From the NCBI GenBank assembly GCA_946555465.1, contig CAMNST010000003.1, positions 128,226 through 192,225 on the forward strand: 64,000 nt of DNA, in the 5' to 3' direction. Source of the stretch: an uncultured Clostridia bacterium (GTDB taxonomy: Bacteria; Bacillota; Clostridia; Oscillospirales; Acutalibacteraceae). The translations under genes and the position numbers were made by a program. Positions 7,799 to 16,842 of the stretch are shown here, piece by piece (position 1 is the stretch's first letter; every line of letters starts with the position of its first letter). The notes beneath the pieces were generated by a model. It was not told the DNA's origin. It made no database searches and saw nothing but the letters and a program-made list of their open reading frames with translations.

Positions 7799-10483
7799 AT
7801 GAAAAAAAGAATAAAAAAACTATTATGTATAGTTCTCAGTATAATAACGGTTTTAACAGTGACATCCTGTTCAAAAACTGAGAATAAAGAAGTGATAGAA
7901 ATGTTATTTTCAAATCTTTCAAAAATATCATACAGCAGCGATTACAAGGAATTAAAAAAAGATAAAAAGAACAAAACAAGCGCTTGGCGCCACGGAATGG
8001 TGTCGGGCAACGGAATGCAGGGTTTTGTTACAAGCGGTTCGCCCTACAGTGATACATTTATTTTTCAGAATATGCATTTTATTCTGCCAAATGAAAATGT
8101 GCGAAACTGCCCTGAAACATATGACGAACTTGAAACGGTAAAACAGTCAATCGTAAAGGGCGAAGATATTGTTGATAACGCAAGTTATGACGATGTTTAC
8201 CGTTATCATCCCGGTGCACAGATGCGAATAGAAAGTGATAAAAAAAGCGAGTCTGACTATGTTCGCTATACCGATTATGAAACAGGTCAGGTCGGTGTGC
8301 ATTATAAAGACAGTAACGGTGTTTGGGACAGAAAAATGTTTACCTCGATGGTCGATGGCGCGGTTATAACGCAGATTAATCAGTCAAGTGAAGGCAAAAA
8401 AGTAACTCTTACATTATCTGTTGATGATATCTCAACCCTTGCCAATTTCGGTGACAGCAATGAAACAGATCTGAGATATAAAAAGATTGTTTCGGAAAAT
8501 GCAGATTATATAACCATGGCTGCACATTATCCGAATTATGAAAACAGCGAACTCAAAAATGGCGGATATGCAACTCTTACATATGTCATTGCAGTCGGCG
8601 GAACAAAAGAAAAGGTTATTCTTGATACCGTTAACAAAGAAGAACAGTATGTGGGTGACGGAAATCAGGCAATTAAGATTACAGATGCCGATGCAGTTTA
8701 CTTTATAACGATTTCCGACCGTACCTACGATATGGGCAGTATTGAAGATTTTCCGTCACAGGAAAAATTTGAACTTGTCGACAGCCTTTACAGCAGAACA
8801 AAGGCAGTTGCCGATAAATATGCAGACGGCAACGGCTTCAATTATAACAAGGCACTTGAAGAACACCTTGCGGTTTATAAGGCGCAGTTCAATGCTGTTA
8901 CTTTTACTCTTGGCAACGATGAAAATCTTTCCTCAAATGAAGATTTGCTGAAAGCACAGAGACATAAAAAAGAACTGAACAGTGATTTGATGCAAAGGGC
9001 ATATTATTCGGGCAGATATGCTTATCTCTGCTGTTCGGGTTATTCTACAAGCAGACTTTACGGTATGTGGACAGGTGAATGGAACGCAGGCTGGGGAAGC
9101 AAATATACTATGGATGCAAATGTAAACCTCCAGACTTCTTCAATGAATACCGGCAATATTGCCTCCTCTCCTGTCGGTTATGCTTATTTTATACTTCGTC
9201 AACTTCCCGACTGGGAGGAAAATGCATTTGCAACCCACGGTTTTACAAATGCAATTCAGGCGCCTGTTAACACTGACGGTGACTGTGCTGTCATAACCGA
9301 AACATGTTATCCTTATCCTTTCAGATACTGGAATGCAGGAACAAGTTGGATGATTCAGCCGCTTTATGAAACACTGCAGTGTTACGGAAATATAAATATA
9401 CCTTTAAGCGATGAGTTCAGTCTTGAAGAACTGAAAACGGTTTTATCACTTACGGATAAGCCTTTGACCGATAATCAGATATCCGAAATTGAAAAAAGAG
9501 GTTATCTTCGTCTTGAAGAAGATATTCTTCTTCCCCTTCTCATCAAGAGTGCAAATTACTGGGAACAGTTAATGAGTGCTGAATATTATACCGATAAAGA
9601 CGGTGTAATTCATTATGAAGAGGGCAAAACAAATCTGAATGAGGGCGAAACCTACTGTATTCTTCCAAGTTATTCGCCTGAAAATAATCCGCTCAACTAC
9701 AGCAGCCCTTCAACGGCAAACTGCGCCATTGATATTTCTGCATGCAGAAATAATCTTGAAATGCTTATTGATGTTGCGGGAAATGCTGCCCCCGATATGA
9801 ATACTTCAAAATGGCAGGAAATGCTTGATAATCTGCCCCCGTACCTGTATGATGAAACAGGTGCCCTGAAAGAATGGGCGACCGTATCTTTTGAAGAAAA
9901 TAATGAACACAGGCACTTAAGCCATCTTTACGGAGTATGGCCGCTTTATGAAACGCAGGGTAATGAAGATCTGACAAATGCCTGCAAACAGGCTATTGAA
10001 AACAGAGAAAGCGAAAACGAGGCAAGCCATGCATTGGTTCACCGTTCTCTTATTGCTGCAAGGCTTAAAGACAGAGAAAGCCTTACCGATGCTCTGACCT
10101 CGCTTATGAATCACAAAATTCATTACAACTCACTTATTACAAACCATGATTACGATAGGGGAAGCTGTTACTGCACCGACTTTGCAATCGGCTATCTCGG
10201 AATCATAAATGAAAGTTTGCTTTATTCAAATACAGGTGAAATTGAAATTCTTCCTGCATTGCCTGAAAGCGGATTTGACAGCGGTGAAATAACAGGCCTG
10301 AGAGCAAGATGTCAGGCAACTGTTACAAGCCTGAAATGGAATGTAAACAGCGGCGCAACTGTAGAGATAAAGTCTGATATCAACCAGAAAATAACGATTT
10401 CATGCCCGTTTTCCGATAAAACGGAGGAAGTTGAATTAGAAGCAGGCGAAAGCGTAACAGTTGAATTTACTTTTAACGGATAA
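7799..10483 (+). CDS. GH95-like glycoside hydrolase lipoprotein
   Basis: An 894-aa exported protein. Signal peptide MKKRIKKLLCIVLSIITVL ends in lipobox VTSC (Cys24). The body resembles GH95 alpha-L-fucosidases: an N-terminal beta-domain with WRHGMVSGNGMQGF, then the (alpha/alpha)6 region with MDANVNLQ (~440), LPSYSPEN (~627), HRHLSHLYGVWP (~703) and a CTDFAIGYLGI segment (~791) at the place of the usual QIDGNFG. Thus Asn, Glu and Asp equivalents are present but the last motif diverges. It is clearly different from the second GH95 protein at 10566-12665. The substrate (fucosylated or galactosylated host/plant glycans) is inference. A terminator follows at 10494. Confidence 0.8.
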   Translation: MKKRIKKLLCIVLSIITVLTVTSCSKTENKEVIEMLFSNLSKISYSSDYKELKKDKKNKTSAWRHGMVSGNGMQGFVTSGSPYSDTFIFQNMHFILPNENVRNCPETYDELETVKQSIVKGEDIVDNASYDDVYRYHPGAQMRIESDKKSESDYVRYTDYETGQVGVHYKDSNGVWDRKMFTSMVDGAVITQINQSSEGKKVTLTLSVDDISTLANFGDSNETDLRYKKIVSENADYITMAAHYPNYENSELKNGGYATLTYVIAVGGTKEKVILDTVNKEEQYVGDGNQAIKITDADAVYFITISDRTYDMGSIEDFPSQEKFELVDSLYSRTKAVADKYADGNGFNYNKALEEHLAVYKAQFNAVTFTLGNDENLSSNEDLLKAQRHKKELNSDLMQRAYYSGRYAYLCCSGYSTSRLYGMWTGEWNAGWGSKYTMDANVNLQTSSMNTGNIASSPVGYAYFILRQLPDWEENAFATHGFTNAIQAPVNTDGDCAVITETCYPYPFRYWNAGTSWMIQPLYETLQCYGNINIPLSDEFSLEELKTVLSLTDKPLTDNQISEIEKRGYLRLEEDILLPLLIKSANYWEQLMSAEYYTDKDGVIHYEEGKTNLNEGETYCILPSYSPENNPLNYSSPSTANCAIDISACRNNLEMLIDVAGNAAPDMNTSKWQEMLDNLPPYLYDETGALKEWATVSFEENNEHRHLSHLYGVWPLYETQGNEDLTNACKQAIENRESENEASHALVHRSLIAARLKDRESLTDALTSLMNHKIHYNSLITNHDYDRGSCYCTDFAIGYLGIINESLLYSNTGEIEILPALPESGFDSGEITGLRARCQATVTSLKWNVNSGATVEIKSDINQKITISCPFSDKTEEVELEAGESVTVEFTFNG

Positions 10484-10493
10484 GAATATAGAT

Positions 10494-10532
10494 AAAAGCA
10501 GGTTATCCCGTTTTTAAGGATAACCTGCTTTT
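10494..10532 (+). terminator. Intrinsic terminator between convergent GH95 genes
   Basis: A 15-bp perfect stem (10494-10508 with 10518-10532, core GCAGGTTATCC) with A and T runs on both sides; it can act in both directions. Confidence 0.88.
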
Positions 10533-10565
10533 TATAAATGTCTTCGCCTTAAGGTGAAGTACGTT

Positions 10566-12665
10566 CTATATTCTTTTTCCGTTTTTGAATTTATATGATA
10601 TTTCTTTATTGCCGTAAGTTTTTATGCCCTTAATATATCCTGACCACTCGCTTGGCAGTGCCTCGTTTTTCAGCATTTCTGCAATGCCTGCGGTAACGCC
10701 GAAATTACCGTCAATCTGAAACGGCGGATGTGCGTCAAAAAGATTCGGATATGAACCGCCGCCGCTATTCAAAATATTGATTACAGGGCTGATATATGTA
10801 AGTTGCTGTCTGATAAGACGCAGTGCATTTTCTGCATTGCCGAGTCTTGCCCATAGGCAGACTTTCCAGCCAAGCGACCAGCCTGTGCCGCCGAAACCGC
10901 GTTTTTCAAGAGATTTTGCGGCTGCCTTCTGAAGTTCTTCGCTCTGAATATACGGAGACGGATAAATGCAGTACAGATGGCTTACGTGTCTGTGGTGTAT
11001 TTCGGTTTCCTCAAAATCTTCGCTCCATTCCGGAATTCTTCCGTCGGCAGCGGGTTTTACCTGTTCAATTTCAGGGGTACTGAATCCGAGTTCACGGCAG
11101 ATTTTAAAGAAATCAAAAAGAATTTCTCTGTCCATAGATGACATATATGTCAGTGAAGATGCTGTGCCGTTGTCTTTAAAAGTATTTTCCGGACTGATTG
11201 ACGGGCAAGTGATAAGTTCGCCGTCTTTTTCAATAAGATAATCTTTAAAAAATTCAAGGCATTTTTCAAACAATGGTGTAATTTCATTTTTGAAATCTTC
11301 ATCACAGGTATAAAGATAATGTTCATAAAGTTGGTTTAAAAGCCATGCAGAACTCATACACCAAGGTGCATAACCTGTTGCATTTCCGTCACCATCAGGG
11401 TAACCTGCCGGATAGGAAGCCCCCCATATATCACTGTTATGGTGAGAGCAGAAGCCTGCACAGTTATAATAATCTTTTGCTGTGACCGTCCCGTTGTCGG
11501 CAAGTTTTTTAACCAACTGAGTAAGCGGTTCAAAACATTCCGAAAGATTGACCGTATCGGTGCACCAGTAGTTCATTTCGGTGTTTATGTTTGTTGTATA
11601 ACTTGATGACCAGGGGGCACGCATATGCGTATTCCATATTCCCTGAAGGGTCATTGCGTTTGTGCCGCTTCTTGAGCCTGAAATGGTAAGATATCTGCCA
11701 TATTGAAAAAGAAGTGCAATAAGGCCGTTATCGTCATGGCTTCTTTTCATTCTTTTTATTCTTTTGTCGGTGGGCAGGTCGTCACGGCTTTTTTCAAGAG
11801 AAAATTCTACTCTGTTGAAAAAAGCGGAAAAATCTGCAATATGTTCATCCAGAAGTTTCTTATAAGTTTTTGCGTTTTCAAAATAAGAAAATGCTTTTTT
11901 TGTTTCATCTGCAGTCGGCATAGATTTGTGGTCAACAAAAGATGTTGCAAGTGAAACAAGAATGGTAGTTTCTTTCTGATTTCTGATGCTTATAAAATCT
12001 TTTTCAAAAACAGCATTGCCTATCACCTTGACTATACCGCAGAAACGCATGCCTTTATCACCCTGAACAATGCTTTTGCCTTTGTTATAATAAGGCGGCA
12101 TGCATACTTCGGGTGCTTTGCCGGATAGTATAAGGCTGTCTTCAACTGTTTTAACAGTGTGATTCATCTGACTGTCAAGTCTGATATCAAAACTAACGCC
12201 TTTATCGCTTTTGATGTTTATTACCATTAACTGTGCAGGGTGTGATACAAAAACGCTTTCGCAGAAACCGTTTGCCCGAACACTTGCAACACCTGTTTCA
12301 AGATTTAAATCACGGCGGTAGTTCTTTTTCGGTGCATTGAGATAATCAATTATAAGGTCGCCGAAAGGCAGATAAGCCTCCGACCAGTGACCGTGCATAT
12401 CCCTGTTCAGTATTTTAGCAGCGCTGTTATAATCTTTTTTCAGTATTGCATTTCTTGCAGAGTCAAGATATTTGAACGCATCCTTTTTATTTAAATCCTT
12501 TGGGTATCCCGACCAGAGGCTGTCTTCATTTAATGCAATTCTCTCCTTTTTAAGATTGCCGAACACAAGACCGCCTATTCTGCCGTTTCCAACAGGAAGA
12601 GACTGTTCAAAATATTTTGCTTTTCTTTTATAAAATAATGTATGTTTCATGATTTTATTGTACAT
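10566..12665 (-). CDS. GH95-family alpha-L-fucosidase/galactosidase, cytoplasmic
   Basis: A 699-aa protein without signal peptide, so probably intracellular. It has the canonical GH95 motifs: [15 protein letters not shown] and [12 protein letters not shown] near the start, NINTEMNYW (~360, the two catalytic-site Asn), CPSISPEN (~492, acid Glu), [13 protein letters not shown] and [17 protein letters not shown] (~652, Asp). The family inverts alpha-1,2-L-fucosides; some members act on L-galactosides. Start is uncertain: ATG 12665 or the ATG five codons later, neither with a good ribosome site. It is convergent with the secreted GH95-like gene, suggesting external trimming followed by internal degradation. 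Confidence 0.88.
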   Translation of the reverse strand: MYNKIMKHTLFYKRKAKYFEQSLPVGNGRIGGLVFGNLKKERIALNEDSLWSGYPKDLNKKDAFKYLDSARNAILKKDYNSAAKILNRDMHGHWSEAYLPFGDLIIDYLNAPKKNYRRDLNLETGVASVRANGFCESVFVSHPAQLMVINIKSDKGVSFDIRLDSQMNHTVKTVEDSLILSGKAPEVCMPPYYNKGKSIVQGDKGMRFCGIVKVIGNAVFEKDFISIRNQKETTILVSLATSFVDHKSMPTADETKKAFSYFENAKTYKKLLDEHIADFSAFFNRVEFSLEKSRDDLPTDKRIKRMKRSHDDNGLIALLFQYGRYLTISGSRSGTNAMTLQGIWNTHMRAPWSSSYTTNINTEMNYWCTDTVNLSECFEPLTQLVKKLADNGTVTAKDYYNCAGFCSHHNSDIWGASYPAGYPDGDGNATGYAPWCMSSAWLLNQLYEHYLYTCDEDFKNEITPLFEKCLEFFKDYLIEKDGELITCPSISPENTFKDNGTASSLTYMSSMDREILFDFFKICRELGFSTPEIEQVKPAADGRIPEWSEDFEETEIHHRHVSHLYCIYPSPYIQSEELQKAAAKSLEKRGFGGTGWSLGWKVCLWARLGNAENALRLIRQQLTYISPVINILNSGGGSYPNLFDAHPPFQIDGNFGVTAGIAEMLKNEALPSEWSGYIKGIKTYGNKEISYKFKNGKRI

Positions 12666-12679
12666 GAAAAAATATTAAA

Positions 12680-12708
12680 TTGCAAGCAAATAAAAACTAT
12701 GATAAAAT
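12680..12708 (+). promoter_or_regulatory. Promoter of the cytidylate kinase-like gene
   Basis: TTGCAA (12680-12685), 17-bp spacer, TAAAAT (12703-12708), 65 bp before the proposed ATG. Confidence 0.6.
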
Positions 12709-12772
12709 ATAAATAAAGGCAAAAGTTTTAGGACGCAAAAACCTTAATCTTATGATAAAAAGGATGGTTACT

Positions 12773-13381
12773 ATGAAAAAATTTATTATTACAATCGGCA
12801 GACAGTACGGTTGCGGTGCTCATGAAATTGTAACTAAATTGTCTGAAAAACTGGGCGTTTCATATTATGATAAAGAAATTATAAAAAGAGCGGCAAAAGA
12901 AAGCGGTTTTGATGAAAATCTTTTTAAATTTTATGATGAAAGGCCGACAACAAGTTTTCTCTATAATATTTCGGCAGATGGTTTCAGTGCGGTTGGCAGT
13001 CCGTCATTAACTTTAGAAGACAGGGTTGTTCAGTATCAGTTTGATGCAATCAGAAAAGTTGCCGATGAAGAAAGTTGTATTATAGTTGGCAGATGTTCTG
13101 ATTATATTCTGAAAGATACACCGGGTGTGGTACGTGTGTTCATTCATGGTGATGATGAATATCGTATTAACAGAGTTACCAAACTTTACGGCCTCAGTCA
13201 AAAAGACGCTGTTAAGGAAATAAAGAATATTGATAAAAAACGTGCAAAGTTCCATAATTTTTACAGCGATGAAAAATGGGGCGATTCATTTGCATATGAT
13301 TTGTGCATCAACGTGTCAAAAACAGGATTAGACGGTGCAGTTGATTTGATAGAATATTATATAAGAAAAAATTTTGCATAA
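12773..13381 (+). CDS. Cytidylate kinase-like family protein
   Basis: A 202-aa P-loop protein of the cytidylate-kinase-like family (Pfam PF13189). Seen: KFIITIGRQYGCGAHEIVTK with the glycine-rich nucleotide loop, YYDKEIIKRAAKESGFDE, CIIVGRCSDYIL and RVFIHGDD, as in members of unknown substrate found across Clostridia. ATG 12773 is preferred over the upstream ATG at 12752 because AGGATGG lies directly before it. It may phosphorylate a nucleoside monophosphate, but this branch is separate from Cmk and has no proven activity that I know of. Stand-alone gene with its own promoter and terminator. Confidence 0.85.
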   Translation: MKKFIITIGRQYGCGAHEIVTKLSEKLGVSYYDKEIIKRAAKESGFDENLFKFYDERPTTSFLYNISADGFSAVGSPSLTLEDRVVQYQFDAIRKVADEESCIIVGRCSDYILKDTPGVVRVFIHGDDEYRINRVTKLYGLSQKDAVKEIKNIDKKRAKFHNFYSDEKWGDSFAYDLCINVSKTGLDGAVDLIEYYIRKNFA

Positions 13382-13402
13382 TTGATTATTTGCCCAAAAC
13401 CA

Positions 13403-13430
13403 AAAGCCGAACCCGTAAAGGTTCGGCTTT
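13403..13430 (+). terminator. Intrinsic terminator after the kinase-like gene
   Basis: AAAGCCGAACC (13403-13413) pairs perfectly with GGTTCGGCTTT (13420-13430) around a 6-nt loop. The T-run is short. Confidence 0.75.
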
Positions 13431-13441
13431 CAGTTGTGTTT

Positions 13442-13581
13442 ATAGGGAATTATAAGGATTCGCTGGTCAACTGAGTTTCAGTTTTCATAAAACAATCAAT
13501 AAAAACATACGAATGTTTTATGATTCAATCCCTATTTTATGTGTCGGACCCATAAGTCCGACTGCGATTACTCTAACACAT
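13442..13581. other. Structured intergenic stretch without a gene
   Basis: The 326-bp gap before spoIIE holds nested inverted repeats: ATAGGGA/TCCCTAT (13442-13448, 13529-13535) enclosing CATAAAAC/GTTTTATG (13486-13493, 13515-13522), then GTCGGAC/GTCCGAC (13543-13549, 13556-13562) with an alternative ATGTGT/ACACAT pairing (13539-13544, 13576-13581). No ORF of note. It may be an RNA or a decayed repeat; the direction of transcription is not clear. Confidence 0.35.
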
Positions 13582-13596
13582 CAAAATTGAAAATAA

Positions 13597-13686
13597 TGTC
13601 GAAACCTGCGGTGCAATAAAAACTTTTCTGACTTTTTATTGCACTGTTTTATTTTTACAAAATTTTTACACAGATAGGAATATAAT
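13597..13686 (+). promoter_or_regulatory. spoIIE promoter with Spo0A box
   Basis: A perfect 0A box TGTCGAA (13597-13603) lies upstream of TTTACA (13654-13659) and TATAAT (13681-13686), which are separated by 21 bp. Spacing of 21-22 bp with sigma-A hexamers and an upstream 0A box is the known design of Spo0A-activated promoters such as Bacillus spoIIE and spoIIG. A hairpin GTGCAATAAAAA/TTTTTATTGCAC (13611-13644) followed by a T-rich run lies between box and promoter and may stop upstream transcripts. Confidence 0.7.
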
Positions 13687-13706
13687 TTCCACAAGGATGT
13701 GTAAAT

Positions 13707-15761
13707 ATGAAAGTCAAAGAAAGAATAAAACTTACCGGCGCTAAAGATGTTCGCTTTAGTGAAGTGATAAAAAGAGGAGTATGGTTTTTAATTTCTTTCG
13801 TTCTCAGTTTTTCATCGGTTGTAAATGGGAGTTGCCCGTTTGCAATTTCTCTGATAAGTGTTTCAAGCAAAAAGAATTTTTTGTTTTCAACATTGGGAGC
13901 GGGACTCGGCTACATAATCTTTTGTGATTCAAATTCTGCAATTCGGTATTTCAGTGCGGTACTTATCTGTTCGCTTGGTACTTTTGCGGTAAATATATTC
14001 AATTCACGCCGTGAGGCTTATCTGCCGATGCTGGTTTCATTTTTATCGGTTTTTATAACGGGCATTGTTATGAATTTCAAATCCGGTGCAGCACCTGCCG
14101 CGTATGCTTTGGTTTTCGGCGAAGCAATACTTGCACTTGGCGGAAGTTTTTTCTTTTACAGGTCGGTTCACTGCAATATGAAACGGCTTAAATTTAAAGC
14201 GCTGCCTGTTACAGATATAACATGCCTTATGGTTTCGGGTGCACTGCTTTTGTCAGGATTATCGTTTATTGAAATTAAGGGAATATCTCCTGCAAGAATT
14301 TTTGCGGCGGCAGTTGTTCTTGTAACTGTGCGTTTCGGTTCACAGCGCTGGGCGCTGATTATCTCTTTGTGTCTTGGGTTTGCTTTGGGAATAAGCAGAG
14401 AAAACAGTCTGTTTCTGCTTGGTGCTTATGCATTTTCTGCCTTGCTTTCAGGGCTTTTTACATCCATATCAAGTCTTGGGGTGGGAATAAGTTATACCCT
14501 GTCAATGGTATTTTTTGCTGTTGCTGCCGATATGGGCAGTTTTTCGGTTTGCTGCGTTATTGAAAGCGCGGTGGCCTCGCTTTGCCTTGTGCTGCTGCCC
14601 GAGGCAATATGTGGAAAAATAAGCGAATTTTTTGAGAGCGGTGCCGATATTGCACCTGACGGAAGTTTAAGACAAAGCCTTGTTGTAAGGCTGCGTTTTG
14701 CATCATCTGCTCTTGCACAGGTCAGCGAAAGTGTCAGAGATGTTCGTGAACGAATTAATGAAATAGGAAAAAGCAGACCGCTTGAAAGTGAAATAAGAAT
14801 GGTTGCGGCAGATCAGTTTTTTTCTATTTCGGATATGCTTGAAGATTTGGCTTTTGAATTTGACGATGCTGAAATTTTTGATTTTAAATCTGCAGGAAAA
14901 ATACGCCGAATGCTTGGCGAATACGATATTTATCCTGAAAATATATCGGTGATTATAGATAAGTTTGACCGCATGCGTGTTGAAATTCTTTCTTCTTCAA
15001 AAACGGTGGGTCTTGATAATCCGCGGATAAAAAATGAAATTGAAAAAATATGTGCAAGAGATTTTGAAAAAGGAAGAGTAAATATATCGGGCCCTAATAT
15101 GATGCTCAGTATTATTGAAAGACCGAATTATAAAATAAATTTTGGTTTTTCACAGTACTGTGCAGAAGGAAATCTCTGCGGTGATACGATAAAAACCATC
15201 AATGATTCACGCGGTCATATGATTTTTATTATCAGTGACGGAATGGGAAGGGGCAGCAGAGCAGCACTTGATGGGGCAATGGGCGCAGGACTTTTGTCAA
15301 AACTTTTGGCAGCGGGCTTCGGTTTTGATTCCTCGCTTAAAGTTGTGAACAGTGCCCTGCTGGTTAAAAGCAGTGAAGAGAGTCTTGCAACGCTTGACTG
15401 CGCGTGTGTGGATTTGTTTAACGGCAAATGCGAATTTTTTAAGGCAGGGGCACCAAAATCGTATGTTCTCAAAAACGGTATGGTGAATAAATGCGAACTT
15501 TCGTCAATGCCTGCAGGAATATTGAGGGGAATTGAATTTGCAAAACGTACAACAGTGCTTAATGTCGGTGATGAAATAATTATGATGAGCGACGGTATTA
15601 CCGACGTCGGAGAAGAGTGGCTTGAAAACTTTATAAAATTTGATGACAGTGATAATCCTAATGATAAGGCAAAAGCAATTCTTAATTTTGCTTTAAAAAA
15701 CAGCAGCGAACGCCACAGAGATGATATGTCGGTAATAGTTGCAAAACTGACAAAGGTGTGA
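13707..15761 (+). CDS. spoIIE: Stage II sporulation protein E (PP2C-type phosphatase)
   Basis: A 684-aa SpoIIE homologue, somewhat shorter than the ~827 aa of Bacillus subtilis. Residues ~25-310 contain about ten membrane segments; a central region follows; the last ~200 residues are a PP2C serine phosphatase with metal-binding IISDGMGRGSRAALDG (~511) and MSDGITDVGEEWL (~629). In the family it dephosphorylates SpoIIAA-P at the polar septum and so activates sigma-F in the forespore. ATG 13707 with AAGGATG upstream. The promoter shows a Spo0A box and a 21-bp spacer. The stop overlaps the GTG start of the next gene. Confidence 0.93.
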   Translation: MKVKERIKLTGAKDVRFSEVIKRGVWFLISFVLSFSSVVNGSCPFAISLISVSSKKNFLFSTLGAGLGYIIFCDSNSAIRYFSAVLICSLGTFAVNIFNSRREAYLPMLVSFLSVFITGIVMNFKSGAAPAAYALVFGEAILALGGSFFFYRSVHCNMKRLKFKALPVTDITCLMVSGALLLSGLSFIEIKGISPARIFAAAVVLVTVRFGSQRWALIISLCLGFALGISRENSLFLLGAYAFSALLSGLFTSISSLGVGISYTLSMVFFAVAADMGSFSVCCVIESAVASLCLVLLPEAICGKISEFFESGADIAPDGSLRQSLVVRLRFASSALAQVSESVRDVRERINEIGKSRPLESEIRMVAADQFFSISDMLEDLAFEFDDAEIFDFKSAGKIRRMLGEYDIYPENISVIIDKFDRMRVEILSSSKTVGLDNPRIKNEIEKICARDFEKGRVNISGPNMMLSIIERPNYKINFGFSQYCAEGNLCGDTIKTINDSRGHMIFIISDGMGRGSRAALDGAMGAGLLSKLLAAGFGFDSSLKVVNSALLVKSSEESLATLDCACVDLFNGKCEFFKAGAPKSYVLKNGMVNKCELSSMPAGILRGIEFAKRTTVLNVGDEIIMMSDGITDVGEEWLENFIKFDDSDNPNDKAKAILNFALKNSSERHRDDMSVIVAKLTKV

Positions 15762-16822
15762 TTACAACGGATAAAAAGAAATTTCTGCATAAAAAACAAA
15801 AGGAAATTGTTCCTCCTGTGACATATGATTTGGGGGATTTTCCCGATTTTACCAAAAAAGAAATATTTACACAGCATATTCTTTTGCAAAAACTTTTAAA
15901 TAAGTATATCAAAGGGGAAAAGATAAATTTTGATTTTCTTAAATTAAAAGCAGAAAAAATTAAAAGAATTTATATTGCCGCCTCATATTGCGATTACGGC
16001 TGTGCTGTTTCGGGTGCATATAATTTTGAGGTGCTGGTAGATATCTGCACCGTGCCTATTCTGCTGTCTGAATTTAACTGTTCAAATCCTATACTTGATA
16101 AAACAACGCTTGTTATACTGCTGGGCAGCGGAAAAGATAATGAAGAAATTTCAAACGCAATAAGAAGAGTTAAGGAAAGCGGTGCAAAAATTCTTTGTGT
16201 TTTTGATTATGAGGCTGATGATAAAGAAACAATCAGTCTTGACCATAAAATGCTGGGTGAATTTTCAACTGTTAATTTCACACTGAAATATATTGTTTGC
16301 TGTATGCTTTCACTTTATCTTGGAGAAAAAAATCAGGTTGTAACAGAATTGTATGTTAAAATTGCAATAAAAATGCTTCAGGCTTTTCCCGATAAGATTC
16401 ATAATGTTTTCAGGTCGGAATATTATATAAACTGTTTTAAACAGAATATTGAAAATAATGAACTTGTTTTCACCGGCTGTAATGTGGATTTTGCAGTGTC
16501 ACTTTACAGTTCATATGTTATGGAAACTGTGTTGAAAAAAAGATTTTCTGCCGTTGCACTCGGCGAACTCAACAAATCTGATTTATCAGGCAATGAAATT
16601 GCATTTGCTTCCAATCGCGATTTTTATTCTATGATTAAGAACTGCGATTTTATATTAAAAATTGTTCCCGAGGAAGTTGATGATGCTGTTCAAAATGCTT
16701 TAACATACAGTGAAACAATTCCTCTTTTTAATCCGGTGCTGAGTGCAGTTATTATTCAGTTGCTGGCCTATGGCTTCTATACGGAAAATAAATATGATAA
16801 TAAAGAAACAGGAACTGACTAA
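15758..16822 (+). CDS. Degenerate GlmS-like SIS-domain protein
   Basis: A 354-aa protein that starts with GTG overlapping the spoIIE stop by 4 bp, so it is translationally coupled. It aligns by eye with the isomerase half of GlmS: FPDFTKKEIFTQ resembles the linker, IAASYCDYGCAVSGAYNFE and LSEFNCSNPILDKTTLVILL match the first SIS domain, and the end IPLFNPVLSAVIIQLLAYGF matches the GlmS tail. The glutaminase domain is absent. The phosphosugar-binding SQSGET loop is replaced by LGSGKD, so catalysis of the normal reaction is unlikely. A sugar-phosphate sensor or structural sporulation role is inference. Confidence 0.7.
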   Translation: MITTDKKKFLHKKQKEIVPPVTYDLGDFPDFTKKEIFTQHILLQKLLNKYIKGEKINFDFLKLKAEKIKRIYIAASYCDYGCAVSGAYNFEVLVDICTVPILLSEFNCSNPILDKTTLVILLGSGKDNEEISNAIRRVKESGAKILCVFDYEADDKETISLDHKMLGEFSTVNFTLKYIVCCMLSLYLGEKNQVVTELYVKIAIKMLQAFPDKIHNVFRSEYYINCFKQNIENNELVFTGCNVDFAVSLYSSYVMETVLKKRFSAVALGELNKSDLSGNEIAFASNRDFYSMIKNCDFILKIVPEEVDDAVQNALTYSETIPLFNPVLSAVIIQLLAYGFYTENKYDNKETGTD

Positions 16823-16837
16823 TGACAGTTCCTGTTT
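16806..16837. terminator. Bidirectional terminator overlapping a stop codon
   Basis: AAACAGGAACTG (16806-16817) pairs with CAGTTCCTGTTT (16826-16837). The plus-strand stop TAA is in the loop and the minus-strand stop of the next gene is 6 bp away, so the hairpin serves both convergent genes. Confidence 0.8.
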
Positions 16838-16842
16838 TTGTT

